Positions 1 through 7,908 of a stretch of 46,578 bases of DNA are shown piece by piece (the stretch's first letter is position 1; every line of letters starts with the position of its first letter). The notes under the pieces are model-generated. The model worked only from the letters and a program-made list of their open reading frames with translations. It was not told the DNA's origin and made no database searches. Both the position numbers and the translations under genes were made by a program. This DNA is from Bathymodiolus japonicus methanotrophic gill symbiont (GTDB lineage: Bacteria > Pseudomonadota > Gammaproteobacteria > Methylococcales > Methylomonadaceae). The stretch is taken from the NCBI RefSeq assembly GCF_019721995.1, contig NZ_BLYC01000028.1:1-46578 (forward strand). Reading direction: 5' to 3'.

Positions 1-224
1 CGTATTTATTTAAATGAATATGGTTCAATTAGAGCGTTAATAGAAGATGTTGATGACTATATTGAGTTTTATAATCATCAACGGTTTCATGAAACCCTGG
101 ACTATAAAAAACCAATGAATGTATATAGAGAAAGTATTTTAGCTAATGAACAGCAGAATGAAGCGGCTTAGGAATATGGAATAAGGATTGTTGAAAAATC
201 TGTCTTGACTCTTTGGGGTGATAT
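1..224 (+). mobile_element. IS3-family element, 3' end only (copy 1)
   Basis: The first 171 bases encode the last part of the same IS3 transposase found whole at 25067-26233, ending at TAG 169-171. They are followed by the element's right end (ctttggggtg). The last bases read gatat where the other copies read gctat, so this end is slightly altered. The window begins inside the transposase gene. Because four further copies or fragments occur here, the left edge is probably an assembly break at a repeat. Confidence 0.9.
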
Positions 225-235
225 AGGCTAAAATT

Positions 236-793
236 TTATCTTGACAGGCGCGCCTGAAGTATGGTGTAAATAGTTTGTCTCGTAACACCAAAATGTTTTG
301 CTATATCAGATTTCAATGCACCGCCGTTGAACATCGTTATTGCCATTTCCTTTTGTTGTTCATCAAGAGCTGAGGGCCTTCCTCCAATTCTTCCTTTTTT
401 TCTAGCCGCCTCTAAGCCGGCTTTTACTCTATCTTTAATTAATGAGCGTTCGAATTCTGCAAGTGAGCCAAATATATTAAAAACAAGTTTGCCTGTGCTT
501 GTAGTCGTGTCTATTGATTCAGTTAATGAAGTGAAACCGATTCCTTTATTTTCAAGATCATTTATAACTTCAAGTAAGTGTTGTAATGATCTTCCTAACC
601 TGTCTAGTTTCCAGACAACCAGCGTATCAGCTTTCCTTAAAGACTTTAAACATTGTTCAAGTTCGGGTCTGTCTTTTTTACTTCCTGACGCTTTTTCCTT
701 ATAAATTATTTCGCAACCAGCTGCATTAAGCGCGTCTATTTGTAGTGATGTATCTTGAAATGTTGTTGAAACCCGGACGTAACCTATTTTCAT
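236..793 (-). CDS. Serine recombinase (resolvase/invertase family)
   Basis: A 185-residue small serine recombinase that would cut and rejoin DNA through a covalent serine intermediate at paired sites. The N-terminus YVRVST carries the catalytic Ser9 and Arg7. WKLDRLGRS near residues 61-69 holds the conserved active-site arginines, and GSLAEFERSLI lies in the region leading to the long E helix. The last 45 residues form a helix-turn-helix (SDIAKHFGVTRQTIYTIL). Length and domain order are normal for Tn3 resolvases and plasmid multimer resolvases. It could serve a Tn3 transposon (a Tn3 transposase remnant lies at 24617) or plasmid dimer resolution; the sequence does not decide. Its 3' end contains the palindrome caggcgcgcctg, half of which also begins the R2 repeats. 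Confidence 0.93.
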   Translation of the reverse strand: MKIGYVRVSTTFQDTSLQIDALNAAGCEIIYKEKASGSKKDRPELEQCLKSLRKADTLVVWKLDRLGRSLQHLLEVINDLENKGIGFTSLTESIDTTTSTGKLVFNIFGSLAEFERSLIKDRVKAGLEAARKKGRIGGRPSALDEQQKEMAITMFNGGALKSDIAKHFGVTRQTIYTILQARLSR

Positions 794-1191
794 TTGTTTA
801 CTTCTTTAACATGGGGTTTTATTAACGATAACACATGATATGTTTTTTAACAGCCTTTTTTAACTCTATTTGCGAAGAATCAGGGCGACTTGAAGGTGAT
901 TATTGGTGCGGATGGTGATGTAAAAAATACACTTGTTTTTTTTACATCGCCATCAGTGCATCTACCCCCACTCTCCTCTAGTGAGTGTCGAATTGTTAGG
1001 ATTGCCAAGGGGATGCGTGGTTAAAGAATGAATAAACTAGGTGCGGTGGCAAATGGTACGTATCACCAGTCAAGAATATTGTTGAATGATAAAAGGAAAT
1101 AAATAGTCTTAGCGTAGCTATCTCGATAACCTCTACGACTCTATCGAGAGCGGTCCACGAATCTTTGAAGCATACTTTATGTATTCCCCCT
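794..1191. other. Intergenic region upstream of the resolvase, with a hairpin
   Basis: No convincing gene. It holds the resolvase promoter side and a long inverted repeat with 17-base arms at 911-927 and 938-954 (gatggtgatgtaaaaaa and its near-perfect complement, one mismatch, 10-base loop). A second, shorter inverted repeat (tctcgata/tatcgaga) lies near 1112-1146. Resolvase recombination (res) sites normally lie just upstream of the resolvase gene and contain inverted subsites, so this is where a res site would be. No three-subsite structure could be proved by eye. Confidence 0.4.
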
Positions 1192-1295
1192 GTAACTACT
1201 CAGCGTAAATAATTAAAAAAGTTCTTGACATGGTTTTAGCCTGGTTTTTGTGATTTTTAGTGAACTGCCCAACAGTCGATTAATCCACGCTTTAT
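1192..1295. repeat. 104-bp direct repeat, copy A
   Basis: Bases 1192-1295 (gtaactactcagcgtaaat ... aatccacgctttat) recur with no visible difference at 7191-7294, where the repeat sits exactly between the IS66 remnant and the IS6 left end. Read on the minus strand it ends in a short open frame (IKRGLIDCWAVH, then stop), so it may be the 3' end of a lost transposase gene. The family is not recognised. Confidence 0.8.
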
Positions 1296-1449
1296 TGCTT
1301 CTATCGCTATAGTCATCACAAAATGTCCCCTTAAACATCTACGACCTCGAAGAACTTTTTTATTCGCCTTACAATCGCTTAAAACAAGGAAAACTCGGTA
1401 TTTAAAACCCAATTGCTTAATATAACATGGCTTTTTATGCGGCTTTATT

Positions 1450-2130
1450 TCATGCGTCAGGGCTAACAAAGCGGTGGTTATCTTTTCGTTTTGATTCTGG
1501 AAACTGGTGATTGTAATAGTCAATAAGCCAGATATGTTTACTCCTAATTGAAGGGTTGTCACTTAATTCATCGGGAATTACTTTACATATTGCTTTCCAA
1601 CTATCATCAGCATTACCATTTTTCATATAGTTTATGAAATACAACCCATCACTCTCGAGTATCAAGTGCTCGTTTTTTGACAGCTCACTAGCAGGGTAAA
1701 CTAAATCTATTAACTCTTTGCTAATTATAACTCTTGGAGTTAATGCAATGGTAGATTCAATCTTATAAGCATCAATCATTCCATTGCTAAACAAGAAATC
1801 TTCAGTTGAAAAATGTTTTCCGTATGAGGCACCACCACGGCATAATATTCCATCATTAAGCAAATCATATTGGTAGTTTGAAATAACGTCTACGACCTTT
1901 TTGTAGTTCTCTTGGCTATATGGTATAGCCAGCACGACGGAATCAGAGAACTGTGTTATTTCTAGGCCAATTATTGTCTTTTTCAGCTCTTTAGTTTTAA
2001 GGTGAATTGTATATAAAACTTTAATGTAACGATGTTCTTTTTTTGGTCTTTCGCAATCATGTTGTACCATTGCCGAAAACCCTAATAAATCTATAAAAGC
2101 GACTATATATTCCTTGAGTTCAATAGCCAT
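1450..2130 (-). CDS. Nucleotide-cyclase-like protein, possibly a signalling or defence enzyme
   Basis: A 226-residue protein. Three blocks resemble the class III nucleotide cyclase fold: FIDLLGFSAMV near residue 12, where the Asp would be the first metal ligand; QFSDSVVLA near residue 60, with a second Asp in the position of metal ligand two; and CRGGASYGKH near residue 97. The pattern FIDLLGF / FSDS / RGG..YG is typical of the divergent bacterial cyclase-like proteins that include Pycsar-type cyclases. Its ATG overlaps the stop of the ParA-like gene (TAATG), so the two are translationally coupled. I see no membrane segment and no recognisable effector such as a TM, TIR or patatin protein next door. 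Cyclase activity is inferred from motifs only; it could be a catalytically inactive homologue. Confidence 0.5.
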   Translation of the reverse strand: MAIELKEYIVAFIDLLGFSAMVQHDCERPKKEHRYIKVLYTIHLKTKELKKTIIGLEITQFSDSVVLAIPYSQENYKKVVDVISNYQYDLLNDGILCRGGASYGKHFSTEDFLFSNGMIDAYKIESTIALTPRVIISKELIDLVYPASELSKNEHLILESDGLYFINYMKNGNADDSWKAICKVIPDELSDNPSIRSKHIWLIDYYNHQFPESKRKDNHRFVSPDA

Positions 2131-3197
2131 TACTTAATTAAGTCCAAATTCGTTGCTATTTCTGATATAGATTGGCGGTATGTTGCCATCCTTTCTTGGG
2201 CTCCTTCCCAAGGAGCACCACTCCAAGCTTTACCATTAGAGGCTGAAATAATTTTTGTGTCATTTTGTGATATATCAAACATGGCTTTACCACACTCTTG
2301 CATTATTGGAATTAACCCTTCAAAGTCACGAATTTTTGATACAACAATTTTATCTTTAGCCAATCCGCTTGTAATATCTTTTTCATCAGTATTAAATTCA
2401 CTAATTGAAGGAAGTAATGAGGATGATACTTTTTCTGGGATACGCTCCATCCACATTTGATAAGTTGCTTTTGGCTTACCACCTCTAATTTTAAAATTTT
2501 GAAGAATTACACCTAGAAATTGTGGCAGCCCATGCCGAATAGGTAGTTTTAACTCATAAAAATCATTATATATTTGAGAATGATCTTGCATCCATTTTTT
2601 AATTATTGTCGATAATGTTCCAATTGCTTGCACATTAAATCGATCAGGTGCTGTTGGTACAAAGTACCCATCACATATCAAAAAGCATGACCTTGTTAAT
2701 GCTCCTGAACTTGGGCCTACATCGATAAGAATATAGTCAATTTTATTTTCAGCACCATATCTTGTTAAGATATCCCCCATCGCTACGTATGTTCGTTTTT
2801 CATGGGTTTTATTGGAAAATCTTTGTATATGAGCTTCTGCCAAAGAATCTTCTATAATACTTAAATTAACATCACCTTTGAGTAATTCAAGCCCTTCAGC
2901 TATTTTAATTGTCTTTACACTTTCGATAGATATTTCAGATATATCACCATCTATTCTGGGTTTTAGTAAATCTAATAGACTGCTTCCTTCAATTTCTGTT
3001 TCACTTCCTGTCCTTTCCTTTTCATCAAGATCAGCAATTATGGGAGACATCATTAACTCTGTTAAGTTTGATTGGGGATCAGCATCTACCGCTAAAACTT
3101 TTTTTCCATTTTGTGCCAAAAAATGAGCAAGATTGAAGGTCGTTGTTGTTTTTGACACACCACCTTTGTGGTTATATAGAGTTACAATTTTTGTCAT
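2130..3197 (-). CDS. ParA-like ATPase, coupled to the cyclase-like gene
   Basis: A 355-residue P-loop ATPase of the ParA/MinD superfamily. The deviant Walker A motif is KGGVSKTT at residues 11-18, with Ser where Gly is usual; Walker A' is VLAVDADPQSNL near residue 35; the Walker B region is IDYILIDVGPSSG near residue 155. At 355 residues it is longer than a typical plasmid ParA (about 210-260), with extra C-terminal sequence. A good Shine-Dalgarno (aaaggatg) precedes the ATG at 3197. No ParB-like gene follows it. The next gene is the cyclase-like protein, which argues against simple plasmid partition and for a dedicated two-gene system, although partition cannot be excluded. Confidence 0.8.
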   Translation of the reverse strand: MTKIVTLYNHKGGVSKTTTTFNLAHFLAQNGKKVLAVDADPQSNLTELMMSPIIADLDEKERTGSETEIEGSSLLDLLKPRIDGDISEISIESVKTIKIAEGLELLKGDVNLSIIEDSLAEAHIQRFSNKTHEKRTYVAMGDILTRYGAENKIDYILIDVGPSSGALTRSCFLICDGYFVPTAPDRFNVQAIGTLSTIIKKWMQDHSQIYNDFYELKLPIRHGLPQFLGVILQNFKIRGGKPKATYQMWMERIPEKVSSSLLPSISEFNTDEKDITSGLAKDKIVVSKIRDFEGLIPIMQECGKAMFDISQNDTKIISASNGKAWSGAPWEGAQERMATYRQSISEIATNLDLIK

Positions 3198-3244
3198 ACC
3201 GAAGTCATCCTTTATTTGTTAGCTTTTTAGTTTGAATTCACCAT

Positions 3245-3328
3245 CGCTGAAAATCAGGGAAACGGAGCTAAAGCGAAGTGATGATTTTTAGTCCGTGGTA
3301 GGCGACAGGGCAATTCGCCAATCCGAAG
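3245..3328 (-). repeat. R2-family repeat, truncated copy
   Basis: The shared R1/R2 terminus (cgctgaaaatcagggaaacg) and the adjoining tract down to ggcgacagggcaattcgc match the reverse complement of the full R2 copies at 6620, 11748 and 12399. The copy stops at 3328, where an IS6 terminal repeat begins, so an IS6 event removed the rest. Confidence 0.75.
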
Positions 3329-3516
3329 GGTTCTGTCGCAAAAATTATCAAAAAGCGTAGTCCTCCTGCTCTTCAGACATAACTATCCTGCTAAAGCCAT
3401 AAACTACTTATAAGCAGGAATATTTTCCTCAGATAATTGCCCCTTTCGGATGATATGTGCCGTTTCAATTCCATCAATTGTTGCTTGGGCGGAGTGAAAC
3501 GCTTTAAAGCCCATCA
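3329..3516 (-). pseudogene. IS6-family transposase remnant (C-terminus and terminal repeat)
   Basis: It starts with the terminal inverted repeat ggttctgtcgca, typical of the IS6/IS26 family, followed on the minus strand by codons for the transposase C-terminus (FKAFHSAQATIDGIETAH..RKGQLSEEN). A TAG stop replaces one codon before FMALAG, so even this piece is degenerate. The homology ends near 3516, in front of AT-rich repeat sequence. Compare the longer copies at 7295-8401 and 12294-12867. Confidence 0.85.
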
Positions 3517-3529
3517 ACTATTTTTTGCT

Positions 3530-3795
3530 TTTTTTCTTTTAAGAAATCAATATATATATATATACAATGAGATATAAAACCTTTGTCATTTACGTTGTTT
3601 TTATTTTTGTTTTTTTATATTTGTATATAATGCATTTATAGCTGAGAATATTCCACTTAAGATATTGTTTTTAATAAGGTTTTAAGGGTTTAAGGTTTTG
3701 ATTTTTTTGGTTTTTTTTCTTTTGTTTTTAAGATATATATCTCTACTGCTAACGTGATATGCGGATACGAAACATCAGGTCTCTTTCTTTTAGGC
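3530..3795. repeat. AT-rich repeat block, copy A
   Basis: A very AT-rich stretch containing ttaagaaatcaatatatata, tcatttacgttgtt, ttccacttaagatattg and ggttttgattttttt. The same blocks recur directly at 6452-6619 and, in inverted order, at about 5366-5408 plus 6263-6345, where IS1 splits them. A short piece recurs at 6908-6955. No gene is seen. It could be a decayed MITE or an old replication or partition region. Confidence 0.6.
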
Positions 3796-5216
3796 CACCT
3801 CCTTACACACAAGTCCTAAAATACGCCTTTTAGCTTTCTGGCCATTTGAATACCATATACGCAGTCCTGAATCCTCTGAAAACCGATCCAAATACTTTTC
3901 GCACCAGGGTCACCATCTGATTTACGCCCTAAAAAACCACCCAATGTCGCTAAATTTCTTAACACGGCATTCAGTGTAGGCACTTTTTTGGGTATCTTTT
4001 TGTCCAATAAACCATAAGATGATTTCCATTCTAAAGGATCAAAGATTAATTCAGCAGGCAAGTCAGGACAGATGCGACCTAAGCGCATAAGATACATCAC
4101 CCGCCAAGCAATAACCATGGCCATGACTAAGGCTTTTTCAATGCGCTCTTTACTGGATAATTGAAGCTTTTCAACCTTGCAGCCCACTTTCAAAATATCA
4201 AAAAACATTTCTATTTCCCAGCGACAGCGATACCAGTCAATCAACTCACAGGCTTGATCTTCACTTTCTACCCTTCGATTGCTTAATAAGCGCCATATGA
4301 GCGGTGACTTCCCTTTAGGCGGGTTGATTTCTTTTGCCTGAACCAAAGTTACTTCAATACCTTCTTTCCCTTTTACGGGGAAAGTGCAGCGTAACACTTT
4401 AATTTCTTGCTGAACTTGTCGCGATTTTTCGCCTTTTTTTCGTGGCTTAATAAAACTAACGCGACTCATAACCTCTTGCTTATCGACGCTATCCCACAGT
4501 GTTTCATCCGCTGATAATTTACGGTTATGCCTGGCTCTTACTAGCCAGTCAGCAGGCGTATTTAACGCCTTACTTCTCTGCATAAGACTTAAAATATCAC
4601 CTTCTCTATCGGCCACATAAACGAGCCGACTTTTAGGGCAACGTTCGGCCATTTCAGCGACACGTTCATAACCTTCTATCCAGCGATCACTTTCTTTTAT
4701 CGTGGGATTATTTTGATCTTCTGCTTTGCTTTTTCCTCTTGCCCACATCCACGCATCACTAACCCCTAAAGGGAGCCGGTCTGGTGTAATGCAGAGTGTC
4801 GGATGCAAGTACATGCCTCTTTGGGCATCGTAAGATAAGCGACCTAAATCCTCAGTTTCTTGTCCATTAAAATCTAATTCTGTCGTATCTTGTAAGCATA
4901 AAATAACGGGCTCTTCACTGACTATAATGCGCTGTTCAACTTGATCTGTATGGGCGACTAACAACTTTTCCCATGTCACATTTTCATTTGCATAAAATCG
5001 ATAAGTCGCTTGTGTTTCAGCCCAGCCTTGGCAAGCCTGAGGAATGCTTAGTTTAGGCGCTTTTACAAAAGTTTCTATCAATTTAACTGCTCTTTTATTA
5101 AGCCGTGAATCACCTAAATCTAAATTACAAAATTCCATTTCTGCCCAAGTCTCAGTCATCGTTACTAAAATAATGAGATTTTACACTCTTATATCAGACT
5201 TGTGTGTAAGGAGATG
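3796..5216 (-). mobile_element. IS4-family element (IS50/Tn5-like), intact copy 1
   Basis: A 1421-bp element bounded by inverted repeats containing ctccttacacacaagtc. It is flanked by a perfect 9-bp target duplication cttttaggc (3787-3795 and 5217-5225), as expected for the IS50 group, so this copy transposed here intact. Copies 2 (20086) and 3 (33957) encode an identical transposase but lack a matching duplication. Confidence 0.95.
3816..5159 (-). CDS. tnpA: IS4-family transposase (copy 1)
   Basis: A 447-residue DDE transposase with the Tn5-like N-terminal domain (WAEMEFCNLDLGDSRLNKR), a catalytic Asp in LCLQDTTELDF near residue 97, a second in YVADREGD near residue 186, and the IS4 signature Y-x2-R-x3-E-x6-K (YRCRWEIEMFFDILK near residue 312) carrying the catalytic Glu. 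Full length, no frameshift. It nearly fills the element, as is usual. Its product is identical to those at 20143 and 34014, showing recent spread. Confidence 0.96.
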   Translation of the reverse strand: MTETWAEMEFCNLDLGDSRLNKRAVKLIETFVKAPKLSIPQACQGWAETQATYRFYANENVTWEKLLVAHTDQVEQRIIVSEEPVILCLQDTTELDFNGQETEDLGRLSYDAQRGMYLHPTLCITPDRLPLGVSDAWMWARGKSKAEDQNNPTIKESDRWIEGYERVAEMAERCPKSRLVYVADREGDILSLMQRSKALNTPADWLVRARHNRKLSADETLWDSVDKQEVMSRVSFIKPRKKGEKSRQVQQEIKVLRCTFPVKGKEGIEVTLVQAKEINPPKGKSPLIWRLLSNRRVESEDQACELIDWYRCRWEIEMFFDILKVGCKVEKLQLSSKERIEKALVMAMVIAWRVMYLMRLGRICPDLPAELIFDPLEWKSSYGLLDKKIPKKVPTLNAVLRNLATLGGFLGRKSDGDPGAKSIWIGFQRIQDCVYGIQMARKLKGVF

Positions 5217-5408
5217 CTTTTAGGCTAAGAGTTAACCTTCGGTTTTTTAGTTGTTCAAGTACTAGCTTCATCATAGGAAGCTATACTACATTTTTGATAT
5301 AAGCAATGATGGGTAAGTTTCTTTTAAAGAGTAGACGCCTCAACTACGCAAAAAACCCCCTAAACAACGTAAGTGATAATTGGTTTATATCTCATTGTAT
5401 ATATATCT
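5217..5408. other. Intergenic region between IS4 and IS1
   Basis: No gene is seen. The right half (about 5366-5408) is an inverted copy of the AT-rich block at 3530-3620. The last eight bases (atatatct) are the target duplicated by the IS1 insertion. Confidence 0.55.
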
Positions 5409-6262
5409 GGTAGTGGGTTAAACCTGTGTTTAGCATGAGAGCAATAGAATAAGAAAGTGATTTATTGCATAATTCCCTCATGAAATATTATCAAGAAATC
5501 ACCTGCCCTAACTGTACTAATTCCAACCTGATGAAATCAGGTAGTAGCGATCGTGGTGTGCAGCGATATCGTTGCCAGACCACAGCTTGCTCAACCAACA
5601 CCTTCATGTTGGAATATTGTTATAAAGCATGTGAATTTGGAACCAAAGAACACGTTGTCGAAATGGCTATCAATAGTAGTGGCACTCGAGACACGGCTAG
5701 GGTTCTTAAAATCAATAAAAATACGGTGACTCGTACTTTAAAAAACAAAGAAAACAGTCTTGTTCAAGTGAACCCTCTTTTTCAGACCTTTGATCAAGGG
5801 AAACCATTGGAAGTCAGACTAGAACAGGTCTGCTGTGATGAAGCCGAAATGGATGAACAGTGGTCTTTTGTAGGAAATAAAAGCAATCAACGCTGGCTAT
5901 GGCATGCTGTTGATCATAAAACCAACACGGTACTCGCTTATGTTTTTGGCAAGCGTAAGGACATTGTTTTCAAAGAATTAAAAGCGTTACTTTTGCCTTT
6001 AAATATCAGTCGTTATTACACCGATGACTGGGGCGCTTATGAACGTCATCTCGATGCTGAGAAACATGAAATAGGTAAGAAAAACACCCAAAAAATTGAA
6101 CGTAAAAACTTGAATTTTAGAGCATGGATAAAACGATTAACTCGTCGAACAATCTGCTTCTCTAAGTTAGAGAAAATGCATGATATTGTGATTGGTCTGT
6201 TAATAAATAAGGTGGAATTTGGCAGGGATATTCATGCAAAAACACAGATTTAACCCACTACC
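5409..6262 (+). mobile_element. IS1-family element, intact copy 1
   Basis: An 854-bp element with terminal inverted repeats ggtagtgggttaaa / tttaacccactacc and a perfect 8-bp target duplication atatatct (5401-5408 and 6263-6270), matching IS1 behaviour. It is inserted in an inverted copy of the AT-rich repeat. Confidence 0.93.
5480..6253 (+). CDS. IS1-family transposase (InsA and InsB regions in one frame)
   Basis: A 257-residue protein. The N-terminus has the InsA-type zinc finger (CPNCTNS...GVQRYRC) and a helix-turn-helix (RDTARVLKINKNTV). The C-terminal half is InsB-like: DEQWSFVGNKSNQRWLWHA with the first catalytic Asp, YYTDDWGAY with the second, and QKIERKNLNFRAWIKRLTR with the Glu. Classical IS1 needs a -1 frameshift to join insA and insB; here both lie in one frame, as in several IS1 subgroups. 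The ATG at 5480 is preferred over an upstream TTG at 5465 because it matches the start of the homologue at 36886. Confidence 0.94.
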   Translation: MKYYQEITCPNCTNSNLMKSGSSDRGVQRYRCQTTACSTNTFMLEYCYKACEFGTKEHVVEMAINSSGTRDTARVLKINKNTVTRTLKNKENSLVQVNPLFQTFDQGKPLEVRLEQVCCDEAEMDEQWSFVGNKSNQRWLWHAVDHKTNTVLAYVFGKRKDIVFKELKALLLPLNISRYYTDDWGAYERHLDAEKHEIGKKNTQKIERKNLNFRAWIKRLTRRTICFSKLEKMHDIVIGLLINKVEFGRDIHAKTQI

Positions 6263-6619
6263 ATATATCTATTGATTTCTTAAGAAAAAAAACCAAAAAA
6301 AATCAAAACCCTAAACCTTTAAAACCTTATTAAAAACAACCCATTAAATGGATTGTCTTTAACTATAAATGTATTTTAGACAAGCTATAGAGGGTATAGA
6401 TTAAGTTTTCTTCTAAAGCCTTCTCCTTATTAATTTGTTTTGTTTTTTCTTAAGAAATCAATATATATATATATATACAATTAGATATAAACCCTTTGTC
6501 ATTTACGTTGTTTTGCTTTTTGTTTTTTTTATATTTGTATATAATGCATTTATAGTTGAGAATATTCCACTTAAGATATTGTTTTCAATAAGGTTTTAGG
6601 GTTTAGGGTTTTGATTTTT
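6263..6619. repeat. AT-rich repeat blocks, inverted then direct
   Basis: 6263-6345 is the reverse complement of the far part of the block at 3660-3740. 6452-6619 repeats that block in direct orientation (ttaagaaatcaatatatata, tcatttacgttgtt, ttccacttaagatattg, ggttttgattttt). No coding capacity is seen. The direct copy is interrupted exactly at a T run by the R2 element at 6620. Confidence 0.6.
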
Positions 6620-6899
6620 CAGGCGCGCCATGCTACCTCACGAAATTCCGGGACTCCTGTCGCCATAATTCGTTCACCTACGCAGCGAATAGGAGATGCC
6701 CTGAACGCCCTGCGTCCGCAACGACTACGCACAAAAGCCGCTTCGTCATTACTACCTCACTGGCTGGACGGCTATTCGGAATGCAATTCTTGCTCCTCTC
6801 GCGTGCTGCTAGCACACGTCGAATCAGCGAATTGCCCTGTCGCCTATCAGGGACTAAAAATCACCACTTCGCTAAGCTCCGTTTCCATGATTTTCAGCG
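6620..6899 (+). repeat. R2 repeat, full copy 1 (280 bp)
   Basis: A 280-bp non-coding element starting caggcgcgccatgctacc and ending tttccatgattttcagcg. The last 45 bases can fold into a hairpin (ctaaaaatca ... tgattttcag). The flanks reconstruct the AT-rich block: five T before plus two T after equal the seven T of the uninterrupted copy near 3695, so there is no target duplication. Two other full copies (11748, 12399) have the same length. Confidence 0.8.
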
Positions 6900-6950
6900 T
6901 TGGTTTTTTTTCTTAAGAAATCAATGAATATAAATTACTTATCATTTACG

Positions 6951-7190
6951 TTGTTAGGTAAAGCCATTCGTTACACTATTAACCAGTGGGGTAGCTTGAT
7001 CCGCTATATTGATGACGGTAATATACAAATTGATAATAATGCAGCTGAACGGCATATCAAACCGTTTGTGATTGGACGTAAAAACTGGCTGTTTAACCAG
7101 ACACCACGCAGTGCAAATGCCAGCGCACTACTTTACAGTCTTGTGCAAACAGCCGTTGCTAATAACCTGGAACCTTTTGATTACCTGAAA
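6951..7190 (+). pseudogene. IS66-family transposase (TnpC) C-terminal remnant
   Basis: About 80 codons match the C-terminus of IS66 TnpC: INQWGSLIRYIDDGN, IDNNAAERHIKPFVIGRKNWLF with the conserved Glu of the catalytic triad, then SANASALLYSLVQTA and NLEPFDYL. The upstream part of the gene is missing and no tnpA or tnpB is present. The frame runs out of IS66 sequence at 7190 into the 104-bp repeat. Confidence 0.88.
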
Positions 7191-7294
7191 GTAACTACTC
7201 AGCGTAAATAATTAAAAAAGTTCTTGACATGGTTTTAGCCTGGTTTTTGTGATTTTTAGTGAACTGCCCAACAGTCGATTAATCCACGCTTTAT
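7191..7294. repeat. 104-bp direct repeat, copy B
   Basis: Matches 1192-1295 base for base as far as I can read. It abuts the IS66 remnant on the left and the IS6 terminal repeat on the right. Its presence at a second site about 6 kb away suggests an IS6-driven duplication or deletion. Confidence 0.8.
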
Positions 7295-7347
7295 GGTTCT
7301 GTCGCAATAATTATCAAAAGCACAGACCTCCTGGTCTTCAGGCATAA

Positions 7348-7908
7348 CTATCCTGCTAAAGCCATAAACTGCTTATAAGCAGGAATATTTTCCTCAGACA
7401 ATTGCCCCTTTCGGATCATATGTGCTGTTTCAATTCCATCAATGGTTGCTTGAGCGGAGTGAAACGCTTTAAAGCACATCATTGGCTTTGTTATTTTTTT
7501 GATAAATCGATGATCCTGTTCGATGATGTTATTCAAATATTTAACCTGTAATATGTCGATCATAGTGGCAAACCCAGCGAGGATTAACAAGAGGTTAATA
7601 TTGGCTAATCCTGCATAGTTAGCGCCACTTTTATCCATAACGACCTTATCAGGAAAGCCATTATTGTTAATCGTTTGTTTGAAAAATTCGGTTGCAGCCT
7701 CTTCATCACGGTACTCAGAAAGCATGAAATCAAGCGTATCCCCGTGACTATCAACAGCTCGGTATAAATAGGTCCACTGACCCTTAACTTTGATATACGT
7801 TTCATCCATGCGCCACGATTTATTGGTTTCTCGTTTCTGAGATTTAGCTTTCACAGCAATGGCAGGAGAATAACGGATAACCCAACGATTGAGCGTAGCA
7901 TGATCCAC
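7348..7908 (-). pseudogene. IS6-family transposase, catalytic part (split by R1)
   Basis: About 186 codons covering the catalytic core: WRMDETYIKVKGQW with the first Asp, VVMDKSGANYAG with the second, and NNIIEQDHRFIKK with the Glu, then the normal C-terminus. The N-terminus lies beyond the 295-bp R1 insert at 8204-8326, so no full transposase can be made from this copy. An internal ATG could yield an N-terminally truncated protein. Confidence 0.88.

Noticed and set aside
1257-1562. 101-codon minus-strand frame overlapping the cyclase-like gene
   Set aside because: It overlaps the 3' end of a better supported gene in another frame and has mixed composition. At most its last 20 codons, in the 104-bp repeat, may be a transposase relic.
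2130-3197. Plain plasmid ParA with a missing ParB
   Set aside because: It was not adopted as the main reading because the coupled downstream gene is cyclase-like and the protein is about 100 residues longer than usual plasmid ParA; kept as an alternative in the feature entry.
6611-6916. Open frames of 94-107 codons inside the R2 copies (also near 11817 and 12360)
   Set aside because: They span repeat edges or differ in their ends between copies, have no ribosome-binding site, and look like no protein family. R2 is best read as non-coding.
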